This document shows, piece after piece, positions 45,810 through 57,872 of a stretch of DNA of 64,000 bases. Under the pieces are notes generated by a model. That model searched no databases, had not been told where the DNA came from, and was given only the letters and a program-made list of their open reading frames with translations. Position 1 is the first letter of the stretch, and the number at the start of each line of letters is the position of its first letter. A program made the translations under genes and the position numbers. The DNA is taken from assembly GCA_014898415.1 (NCBI GenBank), contig RCTD01000018.1:501001-565000 (forward strand), in the 5' to 3' direction. The stretch comes from Stromatinia cepivora (lineage: Eukaryota; Ascomycota; Leotiomycetes; Helotiales; Sclerotiniaceae).

Positions 45810-48169
45810 ATGCCTGTAATTACTAGATCTAAGTCTAAAAGACATCTCTCATCTATTCCAAAAGACGTAGAGTTGCATCTTTCCAAAACTTCTTCCTCAA
45901 ATGATCCCCTACAAAATCTTATTGTTTACCCAAAGCATCGTCAGCGCGAACCAAAACGCCAGTCAAAACACCAGTCCAGACGACAGCACAACCTCACAAA
46001 TATCAAGACTCTAACCAAGCGAAGCCTCTAGGAGGAAGTACAAAAATTCATTCGCCAAATCTCCCTTCTACTACTATCACTCACTGGCCTTGTTGTCATT
46101 GTGATTGCCCTCAAGGAGTCTTCGAGTTATTAGTTCCTATCTGCATCAACTGTGGACACGAGATGGACAATCATGGATTCCATGACGAAAACCCATTGAA
46201 TCCTGACTGCCCTTTTGTTTGCGAAAGACAAGATCTGGTTTCTTCGGTTCTGCAACATGCACAAACTATGAGAGTGGTCGTTATTCGTGCTACCCCTTTA
46301 GTGGGGAAGACAACTCTTCTTCAGTTGCTTGGCCATCATATTCTTTTTCATAAACCAGAATTTGAGCCTGTATACATTCATTGGGAGCCCAAGAATGAAC
46401 GCAATAATCTTTCATACGACCTGTATTTAGATGAAAAAGCAATTCAGGCACAAAAATCTAACGCCAGATATCGACCACATAACCCGAACGCCAGAAAATT
46501 TTTCCTTATTGATGAAGCTCAAGGTTCTTATGAAGATGAAGAATTTTGGTCCATTAAACTCAAGAACCTTAACACTAGAGCGCAATCAATATTCGTGCTT
46601 GTCTGTCTTTATGGCGCCGTTGGCATTTCCAGGATCCAAGATATACAACCTGAATCGCAAGCTTCGAAAATAGACATCCTCAATCGGATTGAATTACGCC
46701 CATCCAAATTCAATTCTCTATGTATGCTCTTCAAGTTGGAAGAGACATTGACTGCAGTCAGCAAATGGATCATGGCCAATCATCTCAACCCTGAAAGTGT
46801 CGATCGTGTAGCTATAGCGGAGTATATCCAGTCTGCTACTGACGGTCACCGGGTATGGTTGGGACAATCTTATGTTGTTTTGAATTGTTTATTTCACAGG
46901 TAATTTTCCCTGGCTATTTTTAACAAGTTATTTTTTAAATATACTAACCTTTTATTACTTCACAAGAACATTCAAAATGCTCAAAGATGGTCGCCGGCTT
47001 TTTGTCACGAGGTTCTTGTTGAACATAATTTCCTACTGGAATTCCTTACCCGATGGGGTAGAGGGGTTTGGACCGCTCAAGGAGAGAATCATTTAAAACA
47101 GAATTTGATAAATTCCACTTCTTACAGCCATCTCAAATATTCGGATATCGCAGATGCAATGCGTAAAGTAGCAATACTACCTCGAGGCTATACAGAACCA
47201 CGATCGGATAATATGAATGCACTGGCCTTCTGCTATAAAATGGGGTTCCTACACGCAGAGCAGCCTGGGCCTGGAAGTAGCCAAACCACTTATATTTTCG
47301 CTTCTCCAATGCATCGAAGGTGTATGTACTCAGCATGTCCTTTATTCATACTAATTACAGTCAGAATTGCATATCGACGTCTTATTCCAGGTCTACTACT
47401 AGGAACCAATTTGGATAAAATCACTCTTCAGCAAGCCTGTCTAAACGCCATTGAAAGATTCAGCCCATCTGTTTTACATCATCGTTCTCCCTCTTCAAAT
47501 GGCAGGGGCCAGTCCAATAACTGGGGTATCCCAGAAGCAGCGGTTCAGGATGAGATGTATTGTTGTCTTAACTATGAACTTCATAATTTACCAATTCTAA
47601 CTGAGTATGCTTATACAAAGGATGGACGAATCGATTTCTATCTCTTTGGTAAGAAATGGGGTCTTGAGATACTTCAATCTGGCAACAATGGAAGACTGGA
47701 AGAACATGCAAATCGATTTCAATCTGGGGGGAAGTATCACAAATGGGGTATTCTGGAAGATTATATCATTCTCAATTTTTGTTCCAAATCTTCTATCGAT
47801 TCTTTGAAAGTCAAAGGTGATGCTCCCCCCTTCTAATTTTGGAGTTAAATTTTATCTAATATAGATTCTTTTTTTTTAGATCTTGATATCCAATCACATA
47901 TTTTACATATTATTATCGACGCAAATGAATGGACTGCGGAAGTATACACGTATGACAAGCAGCTACAAGCAAATTTGAACCTGGGCGAGGGAAGACAACG
48001 ATCGTATTCCGCTGAGCAGGGTTCAGCTTCTGAGGACTTTGATATTTCCATGCGAGATCAGAAGATAGAAATGGAGCAAATGCGGCAAGAGATGAAACGG
48101 AAGGAGCAAGAGACGCAAGAAATGGCACGAACAATAAGTCAACTGCAACGACAGCTTGGTCAGAGATGA
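45810..48169 (+). CDS. Crinkler-like (CR-type) P-loop NTPase plus REase-like protein, possibly disrupted
   Basis: A multi-exon frame. The ATG at 45810 opens a basic N-terminus (MPVITRSKSKRHLSS); about 30-45 codons on, the coding signal moves to another frame with no intron that I can fit, so one base seems lost at 45903-45935. That frame carries a zinc-ribbon-like WPCCHCDCPQGVF...CINCGH, then an NTPase domain: Walker A RATPLVGKTTLL and Walker B FFLIDEAQ. An intron begins at 46900; its best acceptor (46966, after TACTAAC) shifts the frame, whereas 46986 keeps it. A 39-nt candidate intron lies at 47322-47360 and another at 47817-47879. The C-terminal domain has QDEMY..., GRIDFYLFGKKWGLEIL and YHKWGILEDYIILNF, resembling the restriction-endonuclease-fold module of Crinkler-RHS-type proteins, and ends in a coiled coil (about 48045-48160). 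Such proteins are discussed as host-directed or inter-strain effectors; function here is inferred. Confidence 0.6.
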
Positions 48170-48790
48170 TCTAGGTATCTCAAAGAGGAGAAAGTGGAAG
48201 ATAAGAAAAATTAGATGTTATTGCGTATGGGGTAATGAGGAGGTGGGGGAATGAATGCCAATTTTGGGTTTAGAGGATTATGTAGGGCTGATTGAATGAG
48301 TAAGTGGGTTTGGTGGATTATTTCTGCGGTGTCTTGATGATTGATGATGTAGGATATGGATATTGGAGAGGAGAGGAGTTGTGTTGAGTATCGTAAGTTT
48401 TGGCTATTGGTAGAGATGTAAGAATTGAATACACAATGTTCAATTAAAAATAAGCAGAGATTAGGGAGTGATATGTTATTTAGTTTCTATATATGATCTT
48501 CGTGTATCAGGGGTAGTTTTGATGATCTTTCTAGTATCGTTGAAATAACTCTTCATTCGCAAAAGCCTATTTTCTCGTCCAATTCTAGCTTGAAGAATAG
48601 ACGAGGATGCTTTTAGAATATTTGAGAATTTATGTTAGATTTATAAATTCGAGTCGGGCCTCGGGATGCTGAAGCTCCATTTTCAAACTAGATTTAGACA
48701 TCGAAACGTTTTCCTACAAGCTATACATATCAAATGCATATGGAGAATTATCGTCCCTGGGAACGGAATAGAATAGCAAGGGCAAGTTAA
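48170..48790. other. Intergenic between convergent genes
   Basis: No gene seen in about 620 bases. Confidence 0.5.
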
Positions 48791-51330
48791 CTATGCAAGC
48801 ACTTCACCCTTAATATTCACAATTCTCACAACTTCCACCCCCTTCACCCTCCACACCGCACTCACCACAACACCCTCCACGTCCCACTCAAAATCCAGCA
48901 CTCCCCCCCCTCTAATCCTCATTCCCTGCACCTTCCCGCCAGCCCACTCCCTCGGAATAGCCGGTCCGAGCACAACCGTCCTAAGCCCCTCCGCACCCTC
49001 AATCCCCACCGGCAAATCCACCACCAGCATGCCCAACACCGCGCCCCCAAACCCAAAATTCGCATCAATCTGAAACGGTTCATTCTTCCCCGAATACATA
49101 CTCAATCCATTGCTCGCTATATTATTAGTAACCGCCAATCTCAACTCCTCATATGCTGTTTTCGTGTCATTTAATCGCGCCCAACACGCTGCTCGCCATA
49201 CTTTTTCCCATCCAGCGTTCGAATCGATGATGCCGGGTCCGCGCGCTATAAGTGTATTGCGGACAGCGGTTGAAATGGTCGAGTTGGTGTAGCCGGAGAG
49301 ATAGGAGGAGAGGGAGGAACCGGGGAACCAACCGATGAGATTGGAGAGGTGGCGGTGAGTACTATTTTCGTAGGCTGGGAAGTAGATTTTCCATTCTTGA
49401 ATTTGGGTTGTGGGGGATATGTGGAGGCCTTTGTCTAGGGAGGTGAGAGTGGTTGAAAGGGAGGTTTGGAGCGCAGTGTCAGTGGAGAGGACGCGTGCTG
49501 CTTGGAGGGTGGTGGTGAAGAGGGAGTGGAGGAGTTGTTGGTAGTGTGTACAGCCGAATGTAGTCTGTGAATGAAGTCAGTTCAATCTGATATCCATAAC
49601 CGATATCAAGGTGGAAAAACTTACAGGACCATGTTCAGGCGAAGAACAAGGATTAACAACCAAAGTCCCATCATTAAAGTATTCATCCCTTTGAAGTTGA
49701 CTAAGCCAAAACTCTGAAATGGCTTTGAGTAATGGATATCCAGTATTCCTCAACCAAGTTTCATCTCTCGAGTAATCGTAATAATCAGCTACATGTTGCA
49801 TTAACCATGACGCAGCAGCTGGATAATCAGCCCAGTACTCATCACCTGTTTTCATGCCTGTATGTCCAAAAATATTCATTTCGTCATGCACAACCCAGCC
49901 TGGGGCATTGTATAATAGTTGAGCTGTTTCTGTGCCACGGGGTGCCCATGTCTCTGCCATATAGGTCCATAACGCAGATTGCAAATCTCCAAGACCGGTT
50001 TGGACGGCTACCCAATGATTCATTTGCAGATTGATATTAGAGTGGTAGTCACCACCCCAAGCATTCGATAAACCATATGCCCATCTACCCTGGAGATTAG
50101 GGGGAAGAGAATTATCTCGTGATGATGATATGAATAGATAACGACTGTAGTCGAATAGAAGACTCTCTAGCCATGGGTCAGTATGACTATTGTCTGTAGT
50201 ATTATACGCCGCGATCACAGTTGTGGTTTCTTTGTTTGCTGATCCGAGGGGGTCTGGAAGACTGAGTGTGAAATTATTTATGAGGGCGGAAAAATCAGTG
50301 ATATGCTTATCCCTGAGTGTTTTAAAACTTTTTGAGGCTGCCTTTGCAACCGTAGTGGAAACGTGGGTCCCTGGATCTGCTCCCTTAAATGAGTAATTAT
50401 GTGCAGCTGTGCCTTTAGTGGCGTCGTAGTTTGTACCAGCCGAGATTACTAGAGACAGGGAACGTTGATTATTAGATGGTGTTATGCTGAGGGTACCTGT
50501 AGTATTGGAACAGGAGACTGATTTCGTCGATTCAATGACTCGTGCCTCGGCCTTATAAACCATACCTATATCAGCCTGAGTAATACCACTGAATAGGGCT
50601 GATTTTGAAGATGTTGAACAAGATGATTTGACTAAAGAGCTGTCTGTTTGTATGTTGTCAAAGTGAACATCAACTCTAGGAAGTGTGGCTGTTGAATTGA
50701 CTTGGTAAACGCACACACTGTCCGGGTAAGAACAAAAGACGGAACTAGTGATTGTTAGCATTATACTAAAGACTTAGAATCGAGTGACTAACGTAGTAAA
50801 AGAAGCATTCACAGTGTTGAAAGTAGTCGTATGAATCCCAGTATCCAGGTCAAGCATTCGTTTGTAGCCAGTAGCATCAGATATACCTTGCAGGGACACG
50901 GATAAATTGCCAAGAACCTGATAACTTCCATAATTGTCATCTGAACCCATCAAAGCAGTAACATTTCCGGTGCCATTTCGAAAGATCCAATCTCTGATAC
51001 CTGGTAGTGAGAAAGCCACTGAAGAGTTTGGATTACCACCATTGTAGCTTGCACTCTCGAAGGGCCCGCCATTCCATAATGAATCTCTGTTGAGATTAAG
51101 TTTTTCGGAACCTGGCTCGCCAAATGGAAGTGCTGCATTTTAATTAGTATGATAAAAAAAAAGGAATTTGATTAAAGTTACATACCAGCTAATTGACCAT
51201 TTCCTATAGGATAAGCTGTCCTGATGATATCCACGAAACCTGCCGGCTGAGTAGACCAAAGATTTTTACCTTCCACAATAAGCGAGAGCTGTGAAAGGGA
51301 TAGAATCGTGATCCATGGGCTCGTATGCAT
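48791..51330 (-). CDS. Secreted GH95 alpha-L-fucosidase (1,2-alpha-fucosidase family)
   Basis: Four exons, 51330-51186, 51132-50793, 50744-49625 and 49564-48791 (introns 53, 48 and 60 nt), giving 792 residues, a normal GH95 length. A signal peptide is visible (MHTSPWITILSLSQLSLIVE). The N-terminal beta domain has the usual PIGNGQLAALPFGEP and NRDSLWNGGPFE. The (alpha/alpha)6 domain has PPNLQGRWAYGLSNAWGGDY, then HSNINLQMNHW (the Asn pair of the active site), SPEHGPTTFGC with the presumed catalytic acid Glu at about 532, and FQIDANFGFGGA with Asp at about 702. By homology it releases terminal L-fucose, mostly alpha-1,2-linked, from plant xyloglucan or glycans. Several NxT/S sites are present. 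A secreted wall-active enzyme suits a plant-associated or saprotrophic fungus. Divergent or co-regulated partners are not evident. Confidence 0.93.
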
Positions 51331-52479
51331 TTTGAGCATCTCAGGTTACCGAAGAATCTACCTTGAAACACATGTTAAGTTCTATTATAGCATGGGATTA
51401 TGATTATTATATACGTTTACGGAGGACCTCGGGGGCAAATAAGTGAGGGGTATATCGAAGGATCATTTAGCCGGGTCAACAATGCAGCTTTGGCGGACCT
51501 CGGTCTCCACCCCATTCTACCGCCGGATCAACCGGGGAGAATCCCACAGGTGCGAAAAAACGGGGATTGATAAATTGCGGGAAAACTTTTGGCCTAAATA
51601 TGCCACTATCGCACGGTAAATTCCTCTGTAATATATTCGATATTAAATGACTCAAATGGTGAATAGGAAAAATCTCTTTCAATCGAAAGATTTAGAACAT
51701 GAGCAGTTCTCAAATACAGATCAACAAATTGCCAAAATCGAACAGGATACAAAAGTTAAACATAAGACATACAGCCAGTTTTGATAGTGAATGAACTAAA
51801 GCCTCGCTTACCAGGAAAAGGGGAACAGTAAGACAAGAATCGAGTCTGTTACATCTGAGTGAACACTCGCTAGGCAAGTATCAGAAAGAGCGCTTCAGAG
51901 AATCCAGCTGTCCACACAGAAAAAGAATGCTAATAATTAATATCAAAATGCTTACGCCAGACTGACAGAAAAGTATAAAAGAGACACGCACAGCAACCAA
52001 ACACCAATACTTTTTTCAGGTCTTTATGTCTACCAGTCAATTCTTGGATACAGGTTCAAACTAGATGCAATGCTGATTACCGAAAGATCCCCGCAAAATT
52101 GGCTGCTGGAGATTGAATATCCGGGAATTTGATCGAAGTATCTGTGGTCGAGTAGGATGGTAATGTTCCGTGGTAGAATAGGTTTTTGAAAAAAGTACAA
52201 ATTCGTGATATGGTCTGAACTATCAGATAGGATATGATGAATGTATGAGTTGATTGGAAAAAGTAGAAATGCTCGTCCAAAATTGGCACGTTCAAGGAGA
52301 GAAACATAATGTCAATACAGAAGCATGATCACCTTGATATACAAGACGCAAAGTAACATGCAAAATTTCAATGCTCTAGAAAGTCATTTATTCATCCAAA
52401 TGCAAGAAACTACATCCCGGGGTATCTATTAATCGCTCAAGGTAACGCTAGTCTGGAAATGACATCCAAGTTTCCAAAA
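51331..52479. other. Upstream region of the fucosidase gene
   Basis: No gene supported in about 1.1 kb. The proximal part has GC-rich motifs, including GGACCTCGG twice (51424-51432, 51495-51503) and CGG-N5-CCG at 51524-51534 (see separate entry). Confidence 0.45.
51424..51534. promoter_or_regulatory. Candidate Zn2Cys6-factor sites upstream of the fucosidase gene
   Basis: CGGATCAACCG at 51524-51534 is an inverted CGG pair with a 5-bp spacer, the layout used by many Gal4-type binuclear-cluster regulators. Two direct copies of GGACCTCGG lie at 51424-51432 and 51495-51503, 71 bp apart. They sit 90-200 bases upstream of the fucosidase ATG (which is on the minus strand). Binding is inferred from motif layout only. 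Confidence 0.3.
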
Positions 52480-54153
52480 TCAATAACCAGCCCGTTTAAT
52501 CCGAGAGGGAACTACATGACCACTAATGATCTCCTCTTCTCCACCTAACTCCCAAACACGCTGCCACGCAGACTCTACCGTCAAAGGAGCCTCAATATCA
52601 AATCCCGAAGAAGTCTCGCCGTTCTCATTTTCCTCCTCTTCCTCGTAGAATTCAAGCTCAGGGTTGCGAATTTTTGGCGGTCTTCCAACACGTCCCCCTC
52701 CAACGCGGCCAATTGGACGAGGTGGTGCTAATTCTCCAGTGAAGATATCCTTTATTTGGAATTTTGTGGAGCCACCAACTGGAATGGCACCGACCCTTTC
52801 TTCATGCTGGGGATTTCGACGAACAAGGTAAAATCCCTCAGCATTATCCATATATTCTTGCCATTGGGCATCGGTAGTCACCTGCTTAGTGTAAGGTGGA
52901 TATTGAGTACGACCCACTTCGCGAAGTCCATCGGTGAACTTTGAGCCCATAAAGAGATCAGGGTGACGTTCTTCCAATGTGTCTGCAAGAAGACCGCCGA
53001 TTTTATAGACAATACACTTTGCAATGCGGGGTCCGGCACCCGTGCCATGGTCCGGAATCTTGGTCTTTATATAGAGCTTATTCCAGAGTAACCCTGGGGT
53101 AATCTTCTTAACAGGAGTCCCATTTTCGATTTCTTCGGCAACCAAGGATACTAGCATGCCTAAATGGTTGGTTTGTGCGTCGCCCCCGTCGCTAATGGCA
53201 GGAGAAGGGTCTGGAATAATAGGAGAGTCGACAGCCATTGGCTCCGGTTCAGGCGAAACGTGCGTATTCGCTCTCTTATAAGCGGTCTGACAGAATTAGT
53301 TTTGCAGGGGTGAAGCACATAATAGAAATACGTACAGAACATTCCTTCCTGAGAAGCTTGTAGATCTCTGTATTAGACCATTTCATGCCCTTAGCGCTTC
53401 TGTCTACCCATTTCTCTTCACGAAAGGCTGACAAGAGGAAAAATGCATTTGCATCTTCAGTCAAAACTTCGATAACATCGTCTTGTAACAATCCACGACC
53501 ATCCTCACGAGCATACTATGATAAATAATCAGCCTTTGAAGTATAGATCGATCTTGCAGAACGGTTTAAACTTACTTCCCAGCATAGTTCAACTAGGTCA
53601 TCCTTACACTCTCCAGCAAGTACACGCTCGTAGTAATCGGTAACAAAGTGCTTGAGTTCAGCACTTTCTACCATGGTGGTGAAATGTGCTACATATTTTT
53701 GCGAAGGTTTAAGTTCAACCCAAGATTTAGTTGTAGAATCTTCAACATAAAGAATGATAGCCCCAAGTTCATCTCTCTCGTAGGAATACATTTGGAATTG
53801 AACTTGACATTGTGTACCATTTGGTCTCTTGACTATTTAAAAATTAGATTTTAAATTTGATTAATATGTAGATGAAAGAAATATCAAGATATCAAGAACT
53901 TACATTTGTATTTTTCTGCATTTTCTACCCAAAGTGCACCCTCAGCGCGTAATTCTAGACCAAGGACAGAATCAAATACATTGGCAATAGTGCCGTTTTT
54001 TTGATAGACAATTGTATCTTGAAGAACCAGCTTTGGTTTATCATCGACATCCATATTATCGACATTTTCTTCTGAAGAGTTGTTGCTTTGGTATTGTACA
54101 CCATCAGGTGCGCCAAACATTATAGATGCGAAAGCATTCGTAAATTCATTCAT
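52480..54153 (-). CDS. Nuclear-type hypothetical protein with weak RFTS (DNMT1-RFD) resemblance
   Basis: Four exons, 54153-53904, 53832-53576, 53515-53336 and 53286-52480 (introns 71, 60 and 49 nt), giving 497 residues. I start at the ATG at 54151-54153; the frame is open further upstream but has no other ATG. The N-terminal half has an acidic stretch (SSEENVDNMDVDDKP) and a beta-rich segment. The middle, ELKPSQKYVAHFTTMVESAE followed by LKHFVTDYYERVLAG, resembles the repeat-foci (RFTS/DNMT1-RFD) module of chromatin proteins, though only weakly. A helical region follows (WSNTEIYKLLRKECSETA) and the C-terminus is charged and acidic (FYEEEEENENGE). No catalytic motif was seen. I would describe it as a probable chromatin-associated protein; that is inference. 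Confidence 0.65.
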
Positions 54154-54606
54154 AGTCTTGTATCTATCAAAGTAAAGAAAATATTGCAACACCTGATTCA
54201 ATTTGGTGAAAGGGAATGCTAGCAAATTCTGAATTCCAGCTGAAACAATACTCTTCTTCAGTGTATGTTTAGATAAGATAAGATGTGAATAATTATTTTT
54301 GCTTCCTTCAATGATCAAGTTCACGCTATGGCTTCTGTTATATTTTCGATAAGATCACGATTGTCGGCTAAATGATTCTCCGGAATCGGTAAATGAATTG
54401 TTCCAAGTTCCGTCACCAAATATCAAGACAATGGCAAAGTTTTACCGAAGCTTGTCCGGCGGCAAAGCTCAAATCACATGCCGATAAGGATGCCTTAGCC
54501 TAGTCGCTTGCAAGCTTTCGCAAAAAAAAGCTGGAGAATCTAATGAACTCCACTCCATAATTAACAAATATCTACTAACCACCCATTAACAACATAACAC
54601 CAGCAG
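54154..54606. other. Divergent promoter region
   Basis: About 450 bases between the divergently transcribed 52480 gene and PUS4; holds both promoters. No gene seen, although the 52480 gene's frame continues upstream without an ATG. Confidence 0.5.
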
Positions 54607-56028
54607 ATGTCCCGACTTGCCTGGTGGACAATGACGAAAGGGAAGGTTATGGAAGGCGTTTTTGGTATGAATATATCTTTTCTCTGTTCAATTGATATCA
54701 ATAACTAACTGAATCCCGCAGCCATTAATAAACCCACTGGTCGTTCCTCCGCTCAAATTGTTCGCGATCTTCAAACTCACTTTAATCCTTCCGAATTATT
54801 TGCACCATGGATCCAAATAGAAACTAGAGCTCGAGAAAAAGAACAACATAATCAAAGACAACGACGCAGAAAATCAAATAAGAAAGTTCAGGTTAAGATT
54901 GGTCATGGAGGAACTTTAGATCCATTGGCTACAGGAGTGCTCATTGCCGGTATTGGAAAAGGCACAAAAGAATTGGGGAATTTCCTTCTCTGTACAAAGA
55001 CTTATGAGACGGTTGTACTATTTGGTGCCGCGACCGATACATACGATAAAGATGGGAAACTCTTGAAGAGAGCACCATATGAACATATCACCCGAGAAAT
55101 GGTTGAAAAGGGACTTGCTAAATACCGAGGAAAGTTTATGCAACTTCCACCATTATTCTCCGCTTTAAAGATGAATGGCAAACCTCTCTACGAATATGCG
55201 CGCGAAGGAAAGGAAATTCCAAAAGAGATTGAGAGGAGACCGGTTGATGTTTCAGAGCTGGAATTGCTAGAGTTCTATGAAGGTGACGAACATGAATGGA
55301 AAGCGCCAACTGAAGAAGCGGGGTATGCGGAAGTCAATGTTGCGGCTAAATTGTGGAAGCAGGAGAAAGCTGAACCGGCGACTAATGGAAAGGAAGTGGA
55401 GAATGAGAGAGCATTGGAAGATTTTGAGAGCAGGAAGAGGAAAATGGGTGATGATCAGGATGATTTAGTTCTAGAGAGGCCGGTAAAGAAAATGAAGGAG
55501 GGAGTCGAGGAGGAAAAGGAAGATGCGATGATGTCCGGTGGTCTCTCTTCCGATAAAACTCCAGTGGAAGATCAACCTATTCCCTCCAAAGAAGACGTTA
55601 AGAAAGGGCCCCCGGCAGCAAAGATTCGCATGACCGTATCATCTGGTTTTTATGTTCGATCATTATGTCATGATTTAGGTGCAGATTTAGGATCAGCGGG
55701 ACTGATGTGTAGCTTGGTTAGGGTCAGACAAGGGCAATTTGAATTGGGAAAGAATGTTTTGGAGTATGATCAACTGGAAAAGGGAGAGGGTGTTTGGGGA
55801 CCTCAAGTTGAGAAATTTTTGGATGAGTGGAATGGAGAGACGACTACAGAGACGGTTCCAGAAACGGCTGCCGAGCCACCTGTAGAAGAAACTCCTAAAA
55901 TGGAGATCGAAATGAAGTCCGAGACGATCGAGTATATGAAAAAGGAGGTCGAGGGCGGAGAGGTTACAAATGAGGCTGAGGTGAAGGACGAGACGGTCGA
56001 AACGAAGGAAGAGAAGATCGATCCATAG
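54607..56028 (+). CDS. PUS4: PUS4/TruB-type tRNA pseudouridine-55 synthase
   Basis: Two exons, 54607-54664 and 54722-56028 (57-nt intron), giving 454 residues. The N-terminal block MEGVFAINKPTGRSSAQIVR is spliced together across the intron and is the TruB signature (KP.G.SS..V). The catalytic loop GHGGTLDPLATGVLIAGIG contains the essential Asp at about residue 86. KTYETVVLFGAATDTYDKDG and LPPLFSALKMNGKPLYEYAR are the other family motifs, and the C-terminal KIRMTVSSGFYVRSLCHDLG completes the fold. Between about 215 and 310 a charged, low-complexity segment is inserted (KRKMGDDQDDLVLERPVKKM), and the C-terminus has a Glu/Thr-rich tail. In yeast Pus4 makes Psi55 in the T loop of tRNAs in nucleus and mitochondria. 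The insertion and tail are common in filamentous fungi. Confidence 0.95.
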
Positions 56029-56303
56029 AGAGTATGACTTGGGGCGGGCTAGTATTGCCAAGTAACTCAGGGTTCTGGTGCATAATTGGCCCCTTGTTTC
56101 AAGGCTCATTCAGCACCTCATGGGATATATACTGGCGTCCGTGCTTAAGCTCTATCAATTGTATTATACGAGCATTTCGGAAGAAATAGCCCTGATCAGC
56201 GACAAAGGCATGCATATAAGGTAGAACCGGCATTGACATAGAATCTAACACCATTTCGCTTTCCAAATAGTTTTCGATGTAGTAGTACACAACTCACTCA
56301 CCC

Positions 56304-57872
56304 TTAATTTTTCTCCCCCGCATCCTCCTTTCCCTCTTCATCCCCATACAAACCTGCATACGTAGCCCTCAACCTCCCCATCAAATGTTCATCCGCCGTA
56401 ATCCTCTTTCCCTTTTTCCGTTCAATCTCTCCATTTGCTTCTCCGAATTCTCGTACGCGTTCGCTGGGGACACTTTCTAAGATGGTGGTGCCGACCGGAT
56501 GACAGAAATAGGCTATGCTGTAGCGATCTGTTGTTTCTGGGGGGAGAGTGGATTTTGAAGTTAATTTGGGGAAGATGACTCGATGGATGGTGGAGACGAG
56601 GAGATTGTTGGTCCAGTGGGAGAGGAGGTCGCCTATGTTTACGACTAGGGGGGAAAGGGGTGTTAGTTGGGGGTTGGGGGTGGTGAAAGGAAAGGGGGTG
56701 GTAAGGGAGTTGGGGCACAGGAGATGATGGGGAATATGGATTGCGTGACAGGAGCTTGGATTGAGGAATATAGTATAGAAGAAAGGGTTGCTTACGGATT
56801 GGGGGGGAAGGGTCAGATTCGGTTGGGGGTGGTTGGATGGGGACTGGGGTCCATTTTGGCTCCGATGAGGAAGATGGTGGGAGGATCTCGAGACCGGGCT
56901 GGGAAGGTCTTTCTAAAGGGGTGGGGATTAGTGGTTAGTTAGTGGGTTAGAAGGGAGACGACGTACGGAATAGAAGGGTAATGGACCCATAATCCGAATG
57001 AGCACCAGCTCGGATATCAACATCGGGCTGATAGTCAGAATTTGGGGGTAAGGAAGGATAGTAAAGAAGGCGAAGGATGCATCCTGTTGGGCCGCCTTGA
57101 TGTCGAGAGGAAAACCAGGCGGAACCGCCAGCTGCGGGGTCAATCTATAAATGGTCAGTTAATGTTGAATATTGTAAGGTGGAGGAAAAGTACCTCAAGA
57201 CCAATAGCGAATAAGGTAAGCAGTTTGAGACAAAGTTTATGGCAGTGGAGTTGAAACTCGTTAAGTTCTGATTCGTGTGGAGATAATGACGGTGGAAGAG
57301 GTTGTTCGGCTTTTCCACCGACAAAATCGCCTAAATTGAATGCTCTGGGGGAGAGGAGTCAGTTATGGCATTGCACGGAGGTATATTTGGAGAGAGGCAG
57401 GCTACTCTTTGAAGTCTCCAACCTATAAATTTATTAGCCTTAAAATCTCATATTAATCTTCAGGAGGAGAACGAACCCTTTGATTCTTCTCATCTAATTT
57501 CTCTGTATGCATCCCAGACCATCCCCTATTCTATCCCCCTCATCAGCTGTTATCCATGGCGGGGTATAGAATGATCTCATATGACATACATTGTCCGTGA
57601 TTTTGCATGGTTGTTTCTCTTCAATTGGAGACGAGAAGAACTTTCGAGACTACTTCATATTTTAGCTATGAGTTTGTAAACAAGATTCGAGGAAATTATA
57701 CCAATTCAAAGGTTCTGTCAATGGCATCGACAGGGATATCTTTCCCCAGATTTCTTATGTAAACGAAACCAAAGGTTGCTGCAGCATCCACAAGCTGTTT
57801 AGCAACTTCTGCTTCAGGTACTGAGCCTGAGATATCTATAATTGGTATGATGCCTTCATCTGTAGAGGACAT
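56304..57872 (-). CDS. 2-oxoglutarate/Fe(II) dioxygenase (isopenicillin-N-synthase-like)
   Basis: Eight exons on the minus strand: 57872-57702, 57649-57590, 57530-57477, 57422-57406 (17 nt), 57344-57194, 57144-56967, 56912-56796 and 56644-56304, giving 362 residues. Every junction restores family sequence: FKE|AFNLGDF across the 17-nt micro-exon, LFQRPSQPGLEILP, and PPILVNIGDLLSHWTNN. The N-terminal DIOX_N block is GIIPIIDISG and ATFGFVYIRN. Iron ligands are His200, Asp202 (AGAHSDYGSITLLF) and His270 (VSTIHRVIF); Arg290-x-Ser292 binds 2-oxoglutarate. These enzymes hydroxylate or desaturate small molecules, often in secondary metabolism, but no biosynthetic cluster surrounds it. The 151-nt intron before exon 8 is unusually rich in C. 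The substrate is unknown. Confidence 0.9.

Noticed and set aside
46163..46903. Treating the ATG at 46163 as the gene start
   Set aside because: The same frame upstream carries a Cys-rich ribbon (WPCCHCDC, CINCGH) and has no stop back to 45902, so the protein very probably extends upstream.
57042..57254. Plus-strand frame inside the dioxygenase
   Set aside because: It lies opposite exons 5-6 of the minus-strand gene, whose splice junctions restore family motifs.
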